From NCBI GenBank assembly GCA_964506935.1, contig CAZDOD010000008.1, positions 1 to 32,505 on the forward strand: a stretch of DNA of 32,505 nucleotides, given 5' to 3'. The position numbers and the translations under genes are program-made. Numbering within the stretch: the first letter of the stretch is position 1; each line of letters opens with the position of its first letter. The DNA comes from CAZDOD01 sp964506935. Lineage in GTDB: Bacteria > Desulfobacterota > Zymogenia > Zymogenales > Zymogenaceae. Positions 24,697 through 32,505 of the stretch are shown one piece after another. A model generated the notes under the pieces. It made no database searches, was not told the origin of the DNA, and worked only from the letters and a program-made list of their open reading frames with translations.

Positions 24697-25260
24697 TTGT
24701 CAATGCTGAGATTATTTATAGCGACTGATCCCGATAGTGGATTGAAGGAGAGGATGGGTGAGATTATAGGCTCACTAAAGGTCCCCAACGACGGCGTGAA
24801 GTGGGTGAGGCTTGATGGGATTCACCTGACCATCAAGTTTTTTGGAAACATAGATGAAAAGGAGATTTCAAAGATTTCCGAGGTATCTAAAAGGACACTC
24901 GAAGGGGTGGGTGATATAAAACTAAAGATTCGTGGGCTTGGAACTTTCCCCGGCGGCAATAGACCCAGGGTCATATGGGTGGGGATTGGTGGAGAGGTCG
25001 ACCGTTTGGCGGCCTTAAAGAGCGACATCGAAGATGCCCTTTATGATCTGAGTTATCCGAAAGAAGACAGGCCATTTAATCCCCATCTGACCATTGGGAG
25101 GGTAAAGGGGAGGCCGCCTGTAATGGCGCTTGAAAAAATTAAAGATATGAGAGATATTGAGGTGGGGGATATGGTTGTCGGCGGATTTCACCTATTTAAA
25201 AGTGATCTTCGTCCGACAGGGGCTGTATATACGCCCCTTGAATATTATTCCTTGAAATGA
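24697..25260 (+). CDS. thpR: RNA 2',3'-cyclic phosphodiesterase
   Basis: A 2H phosphoesterase of the LigT/ThpR type, which opens 2',3'-cyclic phosphates on RNA ends and shows reversible 2'-5' ligase activity in vitro. The two HxTx catalytic motifs are His43-Leu-Thr45 (GIHLTIKFFGN) and His130-Leu-Thr132 (NPHLTIGRVKG), spaced as usual. LRLFIATDPD opens the protein. The length is 187 residues. The TTG start at 24697 matches the ribosome-binding site spacing; an ATG six bases on is the alternative. It lies between cinA and recA, close to both, and the same order is found in other bacteria. Confidence 0.92.
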   Translation: MSMLRLFIATDPDSGLKERMGEIIGSLKVPNDGVKWVRLDGIHLTIKFFGNIDEKEISKISEVSKRTLEGVGDIKLKIRGLGTFPGGNRPRVIWVGIGGEVDRLAALKSDIEDALYDLSYPKEDRPFNPHLTIGRVKGRPPVMALEKIKDMRDIEVGDMVVGGFHLFKSDLRPTGAVYTPLEYYSLK

Positions 25261-25273
25261 AGTGAGGGAAGAA

Positions 25274-26296
25274 ATGGCCTTGGATGAAAACAAAGAGAAA
25301 TCCTTGAATTTGGCTCTATCCCAAATCGAGAAGCAGTTTGGCAAAGGGGCCGTTATGAAATTGGGCGAAGGGGCTGAGATTGCCGATGTCCCGGTAATTC
25401 CCACCGGTTCCATCGGACTTGATATTGCCCTCGGTGTCGGAGGTATCCCCACCGGCAGGATCATAGAAATATACGGCCCCGAGGCATCGGGCAAAACGAC
25501 CCTTGCCCTTCATATCATAGCGGAGGCCCAAAAGTTGGGCGGCGTTGCGGCCTTCATCGATGCGGAGCACGCCCTCGACATTAAATACGCCAAGGCCTTG
25601 GGGATAAAGACCGATGAACTTTTAATTTCCCAGCCCGACACGGGAGAGCAGGCACTTGAGATTACCGACATACTGGTCAGGAGTGGAGCGGTGGATGTGC
25701 TGACGGTGGATTCCGTGGCGGCATTGGTGCCCAGGGCGGAGATAGAGGGTGAAATGGGGGATTCCCACATGGGGCTTCAGGCCAGGCTGATGTCCCAGGC
25801 AATGAGGAAGCTAACATCGTCTATATCCAAATCGAAGACCTCGGTTATCTTTATAAATCAGATAAGGATGAAGATAGGTGTTTTTTTCGGGAATCCTGAG
25901 ACCACAACGGGTGGAAATGCCCTGAAATTCTATTCCACCGTACGTCTCGAGATCAGGAGGATCGGGGCGCTGAAAGAGGGTCAAGATGTTGTAGGAAATC
26001 GGACCAGGGTCAAAGTTGTAAAGAACAAGGTGGCCCCGCCCTTCAGGGAGGTGGAATTTGATATCATCTACGGGAAAGGTATCTCTAAAGAGGGATCAAT
26101 TTTGGATCTGGCCGTAGATGAAGGAATAATAGATAAGAGCGGCACGTGGTTCTCCTACGGAGACGAGCGGATGGGCCAGGGACGTGAGAATGTGAAGAAC
26201 TTCCTTATTGAAAATCCGAACATTTCAGCTGAAATCGAAAGGAAGATCATGGAGAAGCACGGCTTATTGAAAAAAATTGTGAATGCAACACCTTAG
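25274..26296 (+). CDS. recA: Recombinase RecA
   Basis: RecA coats single-stranded DNA, drives strand exchange and stimulates LexA cleavage. Signatures: KQFGKGAVMKLGE, Walker A GPEASGKTT (68-76), FIDAEHALD, the Walker B strand DVLTVDSVAALVP, MGLQARLMSQAMRKL and INQIRMKIGVFFGNPETTTGG (L2 loop region). The 340 residues are normal, though the C-terminal acidic tail of many RecA proteins is missing; it ends KKIVNATP. The ATG at 25274 has GAGGGA just upstream; a GTG 12 bases earlier is less likely. No LexA-box-like site is seen before it, as it lies 13 bases after thpR in a probable operon. Confidence 0.97.
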   Translation: MALDENKEKSLNLALSQIEKQFGKGAVMKLGEGAEIADVPVIPTGSIGLDIALGVGGIPTGRIIEIYGPEASGKTTLALHIIAEAQKLGGVAAFIDAEHALDIKYAKALGIKTDELLISQPDTGEQALEITDILVRSGAVDVLTVDSVAALVPRAEIEGEMGDSHMGLQARLMSQAMRKLTSSISKSKTSVIFINQIRMKIGVFFGNPETTTGGNALKFYSTVRLEIRRIGALKEGQDVVGNRTRVKVVKNKVAPPFREVEFDIIYGKGISKEGSILDLAVDEGIIDKSGTWFSYGDERMGQGRENVKNFLIENPNISAEIERKIMEKHGLLKKIVNATP

Positions 26297-26305
26297 GAGG
26301 AAGAG

Positions 26306-27501
26306 ATGGAGATAAATGAAATTTTAAAGATAGGGGTGAAGCAGGGGGCCTCAGACGTCCACTTGAAGGTGGGTCTGCCTCCGGTCCTTCGGATTGATGG
26401 ATCCCTTTTTCCTCTTAAGAGCACCCCCCGGATTACACCTGACGAAATAAATCGGATGTCCGAGAGCATAATGAATAAGAAACAGCTCGAAAGATTCAAA
26501 GACCTCAACGATATTGACCTCGCATACGGTGTTCCTGGCCTTGGAAGGTTCAGGGTCAATGTGTTTCAGCAGAGGGGGACTATGGGCATAGTGCTCCGTT
26601 CAATCCCTGTAAAGATCGATACCATCCCCGAACTAAATCTCCCCTCGGTTCTTGAACACATTGCGTCGGAGATAAGGGGGCTTGTCCTCGTCACGGGCAC
26701 GACAGGCTCAGGTAAGTCTACAACCCTTGCATCTATGATGGATTATATTAACTCAAACAGGACATGTCACATCCTCACGATCGAGGACCCGATAGNNNNN
26801 NNNNNAAGAGCATTATAAATCAGAGGGAAATCGGTTTTGACACCCTCGCCTTTGCCGGTGCTTTAAAGAGCGCTCTCAGGCAGGATCCCGATGTTATATT
26901 GGTGGGGGAGATGAGGGACTTCGAGACGATAGAGACGGCACTCACGGCGGCCGAGACCGGACACCTCGTCATGAGTACCCTACACACCGTGGACGCCACG
27001 GAAACCGTGGCCCGTATAATATCGGCCTTTCCCCCTTACCACCAGCAACAGGTGAGAAATCAGCTGGCCAGTATCTTAAAAGGAGTTATTTCCCAGCGCC
27101 TCGTCCCGAGGGCCGACGGCAAGGGTAGAGTGCCGGCCGTTGAGGTATTGGTTTCTACCTCACTCATCAGAGAGTGCATTGTCGATAAGGACAAGACCAA
27201 GGAGATTCATGACGCCATATCGAAGGGATTTACCGTTCACGGAATGCAGACCTTCGACCAGTCTCTTATGTTTCTCTTCCGAAAGGGCCTCATCTCTTAC
27301 GAGGAGGCGCTCAGGCAGAGCACAAATCCCGACGATTTCGCCCTGAGGGTCAAGGGGATATCGTCATCGAGTGATGCCAGATGGGAAGATTTTGATAGAG
27401 AAGAGTCCGGAGAGGACGTTTCCAGCGACGTCGATGGAAGCCTCAAGACATCATCAAAGGAGAAAAAAGAGGAAGACGATATTGAAATAGAGAGGTTCTA
27501 A
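26306..27501 (+). CDS. pilT: Type IV pilus retraction ATPase PilT (interrupted by a sequence gap)
   Basis: PilT is the hexameric ATPase that depolymerises type IV pili for twitching motility and DNA uptake. Before the gap: ASDVHLKVGLPPVLRIDG, then Walker A GTTGSGKST (131-139) and HILTIEDPI (to 163). After it: KSIINQREIG, LRQDPDVILVGEMRD (Walker B) and HLVMSTLHTVDA (His box). Ten N (26796-26805) shift the frame. Comparison with the family (EDPIE, about six residues, then KSIINQ) predicts about 20 missing bases, so the gene is most likely intact, near 401 residues. After the usual end (ALRVKGI) there is an unusual acidic, Ser-rich tail of about 45 residues. TAGGAGG precedes the ATG, ten bases after recA. 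No other pilus genes are in the window. Confidence 0.93.
26796..26805. other. Assembly gap (10 N) within pilT
   Basis: Ten undetermined bases. The upstream frame ends after codon 163 plus one base, and the downstream frame resumes at 26806; restoring one frame needs a gap of 3n+2 bases, and homology suggests about 20. The N count is therefore a placeholder, not the true length. Confidence 0.95.
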
Positions 27502-27502
27502 T

Positions 27503-27961
27503 TTGCTTCAATCCCAAGAGGAGAGGGTGCACGCCTCTGCACTCAGGAGCCTCAATATGAGGGCCCACAGCGTAAATGAGCTTAAGCGAAAGCTCTTAAA
27601 CAAGGGAATGGACGAAGGTGTTATCGACGGGGTGCTTACGCGGCTCGAGCAAGTAGGCCTTCTTGATGACCGTGATTTTGCGATGAGGTATGTGGAATAC
27701 GGATTTTTGAGGAAATCGTGGGGGATGATAAGGGTAAAGGCGTCCTTGAGGGAAAAGGGCGTTCCGAAAGAAATTATAGATGAGGTTTTTTTAGACCCGA
27801 AGGTTTCGGAGATGGAAGTTACTGGGGCGAGGCTTTTTGTCGAAAAAAAACTCAGGACAAAGACCACGGAAAGCAAAGGGTCAAAGGAAAAAATCATAAC
27901 TCAGCTAAAAGGGAGGGGATACCGCTGGGATATTATTTCGGAGGTTACAGCGGATATTTAA
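27503..27961 (+). CDS. recX: RecA regulator RecX
   Basis: RecX binds RecA filaments and limits their extension. The 152 residues show the three-helix repeat pattern of the family: ALRSLNMRAHSVNELKRKL (repeat 1, with the typical Arg-(A/P)-x-S-x-x-E-L), VGLLDDRDFAMRYVE, a middle repeat KASLREKGVPKEIIDEVF, and KIITQLKGRGYRWDIISEV near the end. The start is TTG one base after the pilT stop, with GAGAGG seven bases upstream. recX usually follows recA directly; here pilT is between them. It is the last gene before a hairpin with a T-run. Confidence 0.92.
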   Translation: MLQSQEERVHASALRSLNMRAHSVNELKRKLLNKGMDEGVIDGVLTRLEQVGLLDDRDFAMRYVEYGFLRKSWGMIRVKASLREKGVPKEIIDEVFLDPKVSEMEVTGARLFVEKKLRTKTTESKGSKEKIITQLKGRGYRWDIISEVTADI

Positions 27962-28017
27962 CTAGTAATCTGATTTGTTTTTGAATTGAAATAATCGTTT
28001 TAATCAATGTCCTTTGT

Positions 28018-28048
28018 CTGGGGAGTTACATCCCAGTTTTTTATTTTT
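28018..28048 (+). terminator. Rho-independent terminator or attenuator between recX and alaS
   Basis: A six-pair stem CTGGGG/TCCCAG (28018-28023 with 28031-28036, one G-T pair at the loop end) encloses a seven-base loop and is followed directly by TTTTTT and ATTTTT. It lies 57 bases after recX and 43 bases before alaS. It may end the pgpA-recX transcript. If the alaS promoter lies further upstream (a weak TTGTTT/TTTAAT pair at 27975-28004), it would lie in the alaS leader. Confidence 0.6.
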
Positions 28049-28090
28049 AGTGCATTTTTTCTTTAAATATTTGGACTTGAGCTTGGTGAT

Positions 28091-30718
28091 ATGAAAGGAA
28101 CCGAAATCAGAGAGAAGTTTCTCACTTACTTCGAGGATAAGGGGCACAGGCAGGTGCGCTCTTCGTCACTGATCCCTGAATCCGACCCCACGCTGCTTTT
28201 TGTCAACGCCGGAATGGTTCAGTTTAAGAACGTCTTTACCGGAGATGAGAAGAGAGATTATGTGCGTGCCGTATCGTCTCAGAAGTGCCTGAGGGTGAGC
28301 GGCAAACACAACGACCTTGAGAATGTCGGCGTCACCGCCAGGCACCACACCTTTTTCGAGATGCTCGGAAATTTCTCGTTCGGAGATTATTTCAAAGATG
28401 AGGCGATAGATTTCGGCTGGGATTTTTTGACCAATGTTATGTCCCTTCCGAAGGATAAGCTCTGGATCACGATTTTTAAGGAAGACGACGAGGCATTCAA
28501 GATATGGGAAGGGAAAATAGGCGTCCCAAAAGAGAGAATCGTCAGGATGGGCGAAAAGGACAATTTCTGGGCGATGGGGGACACCGGACCGTGCGGACCC
28601 TGCTCGGAGATCATTATCGATCAGGGCGAAGATATGGCATGTGGGCCGAAATGTGGAATAGGCCTTTGTGAATGCGATCGGTTTCTGGAGCTTTGGAATC
28701 TCGTCTTTATGCAGTTTAACAGGGACGAGAAGGGAAAGATGACCCCCCTTCCTAAACCCAGCATCGACACCGGCATGGGCCTTGAGAGGATATCCGCCGT
28801 TGTTCAGGGTGTGAAGAGCAATTATGATTCCGACCTCTTTCGGCCGCTGATCAATACAATCTGTGATATCGCCGGTGTCGAATATGGCGAGGATATCGAG
28901 CGAGACATATCCATTAAGGCCGTAAGCGACCATTCGAGGGCCTCGGCCTTTCTGATCGCCGACGGCATCCTCCCCACAAATGAGGGGAGGGGGTATGTCC
29001 TTCGCAGGATCATGAGAAGAGCGCTCCGTCACGGGAAACTTCTGGGGATCACCGGCCCCTTTATGTACCGCGTGTGCGACGAGGTCGTAGACGAGATGGG
29101 AAGTGTATTTATCGAGCTAAAAGAGAATAGAAAATTTATCGCCTCGGTCATCAAGGCCGAGGAGGAAAAATTTATTGAGACTTTGGATCATGGCCTAAAA
29201 ATCCTGTCGGAAGAGATGGGAGTGGTAAAAAAGGGAAAGAAAAAGATTATTTCCGGGAAAACGGCATTCAAACTGTATGATACATACGGCTTTCCGCTCG
29301 ATCTCACCCAAGACATCATAAAGGGTGAGGGGATAGAGGTCGATATCGGAGGCTTTGAGGCGGAGATGGATGCCCAGCGGAAAAAATCAAAGGCCGCTTG
29401 GAAGGGGACGGGCGACGAAAAGGTGGCGGAAGTTTTTCTCAAGCTCTCGTCTGGGGGCGTAAGTTCCGAATTTATCGGATATGAAGATACCAAAACTAAA
29501 TCAAAGGTAACGGCGATCATAAAGGGGGCAAAGTCCGTGGATTTTGTATCTTCAGGCGATGAGGCCGGGATAATAACCGAAAAGACCACCTTCTATGCGG
29601 AGATGGGGGGACAGGTTGGAGATAACGGTGTTATCAAAAACGATTCATTTTCCTTTGAGGTAAAGGACACAAAGACCCCCACGGGCGGCATCATTTTACA
29701 TCTGGGTGTGGTCAAAGATGGAAAGATAAAGGTGGGTGATGAGGTGTCGCTTGCGGTCGACGAGAGATCGCGCCGAATGACGGAGGCGAACCACAGCGCC
29801 ACACACCTCCTCCACGCGGCGTTGAGGGAGGTCTTGGGCGAGCACGTCAAACAGTCGGGTTCGCACGTCGCCCCTGACCGCCTAAGGTTCGACTATAATC
29901 ACTTTGGACAGGTGTCAAAAAACGAGCTAACAAGGATCGAAGACATCGTAAACGAAAAGATCAGGGAAAACCACAAGTTAAAATCCGAAACCCTACCCTA
30001 CGACGATGCCGTAAAGAAGGGTGCGATGGCTCTGTTCGGCGAAAAATATTCCGACGAGGTCAGGGCGATAGAGATCCCCGGCGTCTCGATGGAGCTCTGC
30101 GGCGGGACGCACACGGGGTCGACCGGGGAGATCGGAGTCTTCAAGATAACAAGCGAGGGCTCGATCGCATCGGGGATAAGGAGGATAGAGGCAGTGACCG
30201 GAGCCAGCGCCTTAAAATATATCAGGGATGAAGAGGAGGCTCTCGCCGAGATAACCGAGATATTAAAGACCACATCGAAAGAGGCCCCGGACAGGGTCGA
30301 GAAGCTCATCGCTCAGGTGAAGTCATTGACAAAGGAGGTCGATAGACTCAAAAGCGGCGCCTCGGTGCTCGATGTCACAGGTATCATCGATGGCGCAACC
30401 GAAAGGGACGGCATCAAGATAGTGGCGAAGGTGATCCCGGATATGGACCCGAAGAGCCTTCGCGATTTCTCGGATAGGATCAAAGACCGGATGAAAAAGG
30501 CCGTGATCGCATTAGGCTCCGTCTCAGACGGAAAGGCGATCCTTCTGGTCTCCGTGACAAAGGATATCATCGACAGATACAAGGCGGGGGAGATCATAAA
30601 GAAGATGGCCGAGGTCGTCGGAGGGAAAGGCGGCGGCCGCCCCGACCTTGCCCAGGCCGGGGGACCGAACGGCGATCTTATCGAAGAGGCGGTGGGGAAG
30701 GTATTTGAAAATATATGA
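28091..30718 (+). CDS. alaS: Alanyl-tRNA synthetase
   Basis: AlaS charges tRNA-Ala and edits Ser/Gly mischarging. All domains are present in 875 residues: the class II catalytic core (LFVNAGMVQFKN, SGKHNDLENVG, HHTFFEMLGNFSFGDYF), the tRNA-recognition middle part, the editing domain with zinc ligands His568-x3-His572 (NHSATH) and Cys670-Gly-Gly-Thr-His674, and the C-terminal C-Ala domain ending in GGKGGGRPDLAQAGG. A Cys-rich insertion CGPKCGIGLCEC near residues 200 may bind metal; similar Cys/His insertions occur in other AlaS proteins. GGTGAT precedes the ATG. The recX-alaS neighbourhood is common in bacteria. No T-box is visible. Confidence 0.97.
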   Translation: MKGTEIREKFLTYFEDKGHRQVRSSSLIPESDPTLLFVNAGMVQFKNVFTGDEKRDYVRAVSSQKCLRVSGKHNDLENVGVTARHHTFFEMLGNFSFGDYFKDEAIDFGWDFLTNVMSLPKDKLWITIFKEDDEAFKIWEGKIGVPKERIVRMGEKDNFWAMGDTGPCGPCSEIIIDQGEDMACGPKCGIGLCECDRFLELWNLVFMQFNRDEKGKMTPLPKPSIDTGMGLERISAVVQGVKSNYDSDLFRPLINTICDIAGVEYGEDIERDISIKAVSDHSRASAFLIADGILPTNEGRGYVLRRIMRRALRHGKLLGITGPFMYRVCDEVVDEMGSVFIELKENRKFIASVIKAEEEKFIETLDHGLKILSEEMGVVKKGKKKIISGKTAFKLYDTYGFPLDLTQDIIKGEGIEVDIGGFEAEMDAQRKKSKAAWKGTGDEKVAEVFLKLSSGGVSSEFIGYEDTKTKSKVTAIIKGAKSVDFVSSGDEAGIITEKTTFYAEMGGQVGDNGVIKNDSFSFEVKDTKTPTGGIILHLGVVKDGKIKVGDEVSLAVDERSRRMTEANHSATHLLHAALREVLGEHVKQSGSHVAPDRLRFDYNHFGQVSKNELTRIEDIVNEKIRENHKLKSETLPYDDAVKKGAMALFGEKYSDEVRAIEIPGVSMELCGGTHTGSTGEIGVFKITSEGSIASGIRRIEAVTGASALKYIRDEEEALAEITEILKTTSKEAPDRVEKLIAQVKSLTKEVDRLKSGASVLDVTGIIDGATERDGIKIVAKVIPDMDPKSLRDFSDRIKDRMKKAVIALGSVSDGKAILLVSVTKDIIDRYKAGEIIKKMAEVVGGKGGGRPDLAQAGGPNGDLIEEAVGKVFENI

Positions 30719-30782
30719 AGCAAAAGATTTTCTGTAAAAACGATTTTAAGATATATAAATTTCTGAGTTTAGTCTTTTAACC

Positions 30783-32321
30783 CTATCTCACATATTTCCT
30801 TGCCCTCTTAAACGCCTTCCTTGATCCCAATAGCTGGCACCAGACACCCGCCCCGGACTCGCTCTGACTACCGACGAACCATAGCCCCTTAAATGGGGTC
30901 TTGTGGGGCGCGGGATCTTTTCCCATTACGGGACACATGCCGCCGAAGGAGTGATGATCGGGCATGTTGGTTATCTTTTTGAAATCGTCGGGTGTCAGCG
31001 AAAAGATGACTTTTGAATTCTTCCTCAGATTCGGGATTACTTTTTCTGCCTCATCCATGAGCTTATCGGTCATCTCCTGCCTCCTCTCTTCCCATCCCCC
31101 CTCGAGATCGCTCGGGGCGACCGTATATATCGTAATCGAGTGCTTCCCCTCAGGCGCCATCTCCGGCGAGGGGTAGGAGTTGATGTATATGACGAAGCCC
31201 TCTTTCCCCTCGTGGTACTCCCCGTCCCTCAATTTTGAAACGCTGTGTTCGAGGTCGTAAGTATTGATGTAATAGACTACGGGCCTGTCCTGATACGGCC
31301 TCGGATCCATGTCGACACCGAGCTGTACCATAAAGACCGATTCCATGAGCGTGATGTCGTCGATCTTCTTTGCAAAATCGGGCGGCAACCTGTCTCTCCC
31401 GATGAGTTTTATCAGGCTTTCTCTCGCATCGCCAGAGACGAAGATCAGGGGCGCCTCGACCTTTTTGCCGTCCTCGAGCTCGACTCCCGAAACCCTGTCA
31501 CCCTCGGTGAGGATCCTCTTTACGGGGCTTTTGGTGTGAATACGTCCCCCGTTTTCGGTAATTACATCGGCTATCGCCTCCACGATCTTTCCCACTCCCC
31601 CCTTGACGTACCAAAAACCGACACTTTTCGGCCCGATCCCGAAGACCCTTTTTCTGGGGATCCTGTAGTCGTAGGCGAGCTCTGGATTAAAGAACGGGAC
31701 GCCGAGGCCGATAAACTCAGACGGCATTACGACGAGGTCGGCCAGAATCGCCGTGAAAAATATCTTTATTTTCTCGTCTTTGAAAAAATGATCCATCATA
31801 TCTTTCGCCGACCATTTCTCATATTTCTTGATGCGAAGATAGAGTATTATCATGGCGATCTTCAAGAAAAATGATCTGACGGGGCCCGATACACTCTTTT
31901 CCCTATCTAGCGTTACGAGGTCTGTGACAATATCGCAGACCTTATAGAAGCGGTCGATCCCGTCCGCCTCGTGTGGGAATATCTCCTTTAGCTTTTCCTT
32001 TCTCCAGAGGGGGCCGCCGTATTTTTTGGGCTTTAGGATCTTATAGTCGGGGAAGACCACGCCCCGATCTCCGGGGATTAGTTCTATTTTATCCGCACAT
32101 CCCAGTTCTTTTAAAACCAGGCCACCGGGCTCATCCGGGGCTAGTGTCTCTATGATCATCGGCCCGATGTCCCATTTGTACCCATCCCTCTCGATGGTTC
32201 TCGTAACACCGCCGATAGAGTCCGACTGCTCGAAGACATCAACGTCAAATCCGTCCTTTGCGAGGTATGCGGCGGCCACGAGACCCGCCATCCCCGCACC
32301 GACTACAACCGCCCTTGTCAT
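30783..32321 (-). CDS. NAD(P)/FAD-dependent oxidoreductase, phytoene desaturase (CrtI/CrtISO)-like
   Basis: A 512-residue flavoprotein of the COG1233 group. The N-terminal dinucleotide-binding motif is VVGAGMAGLVAAAYLAKDGFDVDVFE, here given as VVGAGMAGL (6-14) and the acidic end DVFEQ, followed by SIGGVTRTIERDGYKWDIGP. The C-terminus has the second FAD-contacting segment GLWFVGSQSESGAGVW and the SRKAFKRA helix. Relatives desaturate or isomerise carotenoids or reduce retinol-like polyenes; no crtB, crtE or other carotenoid gene is in the window, so the substrate is open. It is convergent with alaS across 64 bases and stands alone. The ATG at 32321 lacks a strong ribosome-binding site. Confidence 0.85.
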   Translation of the reverse strand: MTRAVVVGAGMAGLVAAAYLAKDGFDVDVFEQSDSIGGVTRTIERDGYKWDIGPMIIETLAPDEPGGLVLKELGCADKIELIPGDRGVVFPDYKILKPKKYGGPLWRKEKLKEIFPHEADGIDRFYKVCDIVTDLVTLDREKSVSGPVRSFFLKIAMIILYLRIKKYEKWSAKDMMDHFFKDEKIKIFFTAILADLVVMPSEFIGLGVPFFNPELAYDYRIPRKRVFGIGPKSVGFWYVKGGVGKIVEAIADVITENGGRIHTKSPVKRILTEGDRVSGVELEDGKKVEAPLIFVSGDARESLIKLIGRDRLPPDFAKKIDDITLMESVFMVQLGVDMDPRPYQDRPVVYYINTYDLEHSVSKLRDGEYHEGKEGFVIYINSYPSPEMAPEGKHSITIYTVAPSDLEGGWEERRQEMTDKLMDEAEKVIPNLRKNSKVIFSLTPDDFKKITNMPDHHSFGGMCPVMGKDPAPHKTPFKGLWFVGSQSESGAGVWCQLLGSRKAFKRARKYVR

Positions 32322-32486
32322 TTTAAAACCCTTTTTATATATTTATAATTCTTAAATGTATTTTACCAAGTATTCAACAAAGAATGCAAATTTTTTAGAT
32401 TTTAGTGGCATCAAAGGCGACTGATTTGATAGAATGTGGGTGGTCTTATCACCGGTTTTTTAAAATAGAATATAAGGATATTATCC

Positions 32487-32505
32487 ATGCAAAAGCTTAA
32501 CGTCG
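32487..32505 (+). CDS. Probable start of a further gene (first six codons)
   Basis: An ATG at 32487, eight bases after AAGGA (32474-32478), opens a frame reading MQKLNV to the window edge. Its product cannot be judged. The 165 bases between it and the divergent flavoprotein gene are AT-rich, without other recognisable signals. Confidence 0.35.

Noticed and set aside
26306..27501. pilT as a pseudogene or as two genes
   Set aside because: The break coincides exactly with the N run; both sides match one PilT when about 20 bases are restored.
1..32505. CRISPR arrays, tRNA or rRNA genes, insertion sequences, prophage or toxin-antitoxin genes
   Set aside because: I looked for regular repeats, cloverleaf-like ends, transposase and phage motifs and saw none; a tRNA/Rfam scan would be decisive.

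Overview
The window reads as a chromosomal segment of a Gram-negative bacterium with a type IV pilus retraction motor and a chemosensory system. The lipoprotein lytic transglycosylase, PgpA, PilT and the cinA-thpR-recA-recX-alaS order would suit a Desulfobacterota/deltaproteobacteria-like lineage. That placement is inference from gene content only; no rRNA or tRNA is present. Coding density is high, TTG starts are common, and no stretch above 300 bases lacks a gene. There is one 10-N assembly gap (26796-26805), inside pilT.

Left part (1-11.9 kb), mixed strands: a partial ADP-forming acyl-CoA synthetase-type CoA-binding protein and a Cys-rich radical SAM protein (minus); a GlcD-type FAD oxidase (plus); a strikingly AT-rich multi-pass membrane protein (plus); an extended-SDR/epimerase-fold protein overlapping an exported CHAT-fold protein (minus). 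The last two both appear to have lost their canonical catalytic residues. Then come nadA (minus), a lipoprotein SLT lytic transglycosylase (plus), a membrane-anchored beta-propeller-like protein (minus) and a DinG-type Fe-S helicase (plus).

Centre (12.1-22.9 kb), all plus: a compact operon of a small Ras-like GTPase, Roadblock/LC7 protein, CheR, a sensor-domain-less MCP, CheW, CheY, a receiver-less CheB, CheA and a CheC-like phosphatase. It runs with a 1-nt overlap into larB, followed by an unsplit larC (nickel-pincer cofactor synthesis) and a receiver-GAF-HD-GYP protein. The GTPase/Roadblock pair at the head of a complete Che set is the best candidate for an unusual system here. It resembles the GTPase plus Roadblock part of actinobacterial conservons and MglA/MglB-type polarity modules.

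Right part (22.9-30.7 kb), all plus: pgpA-cinA-thpR-recA-pilT-recX, a hairpin with a T-run, then alaS. pilT lying between recA and recX, with cinA upstream, puts pilus retraction and recombination genes in one likely transcript. PilT and an HD-GYP c-di-GMP phosphodiesterase near the Che operon suggest, but do not prove, control of pilus-based surface motility. The window closes with a convergent CrtI/phytoene-desaturase-like flavoprotein (minus) and the probable first codons of one more gene.
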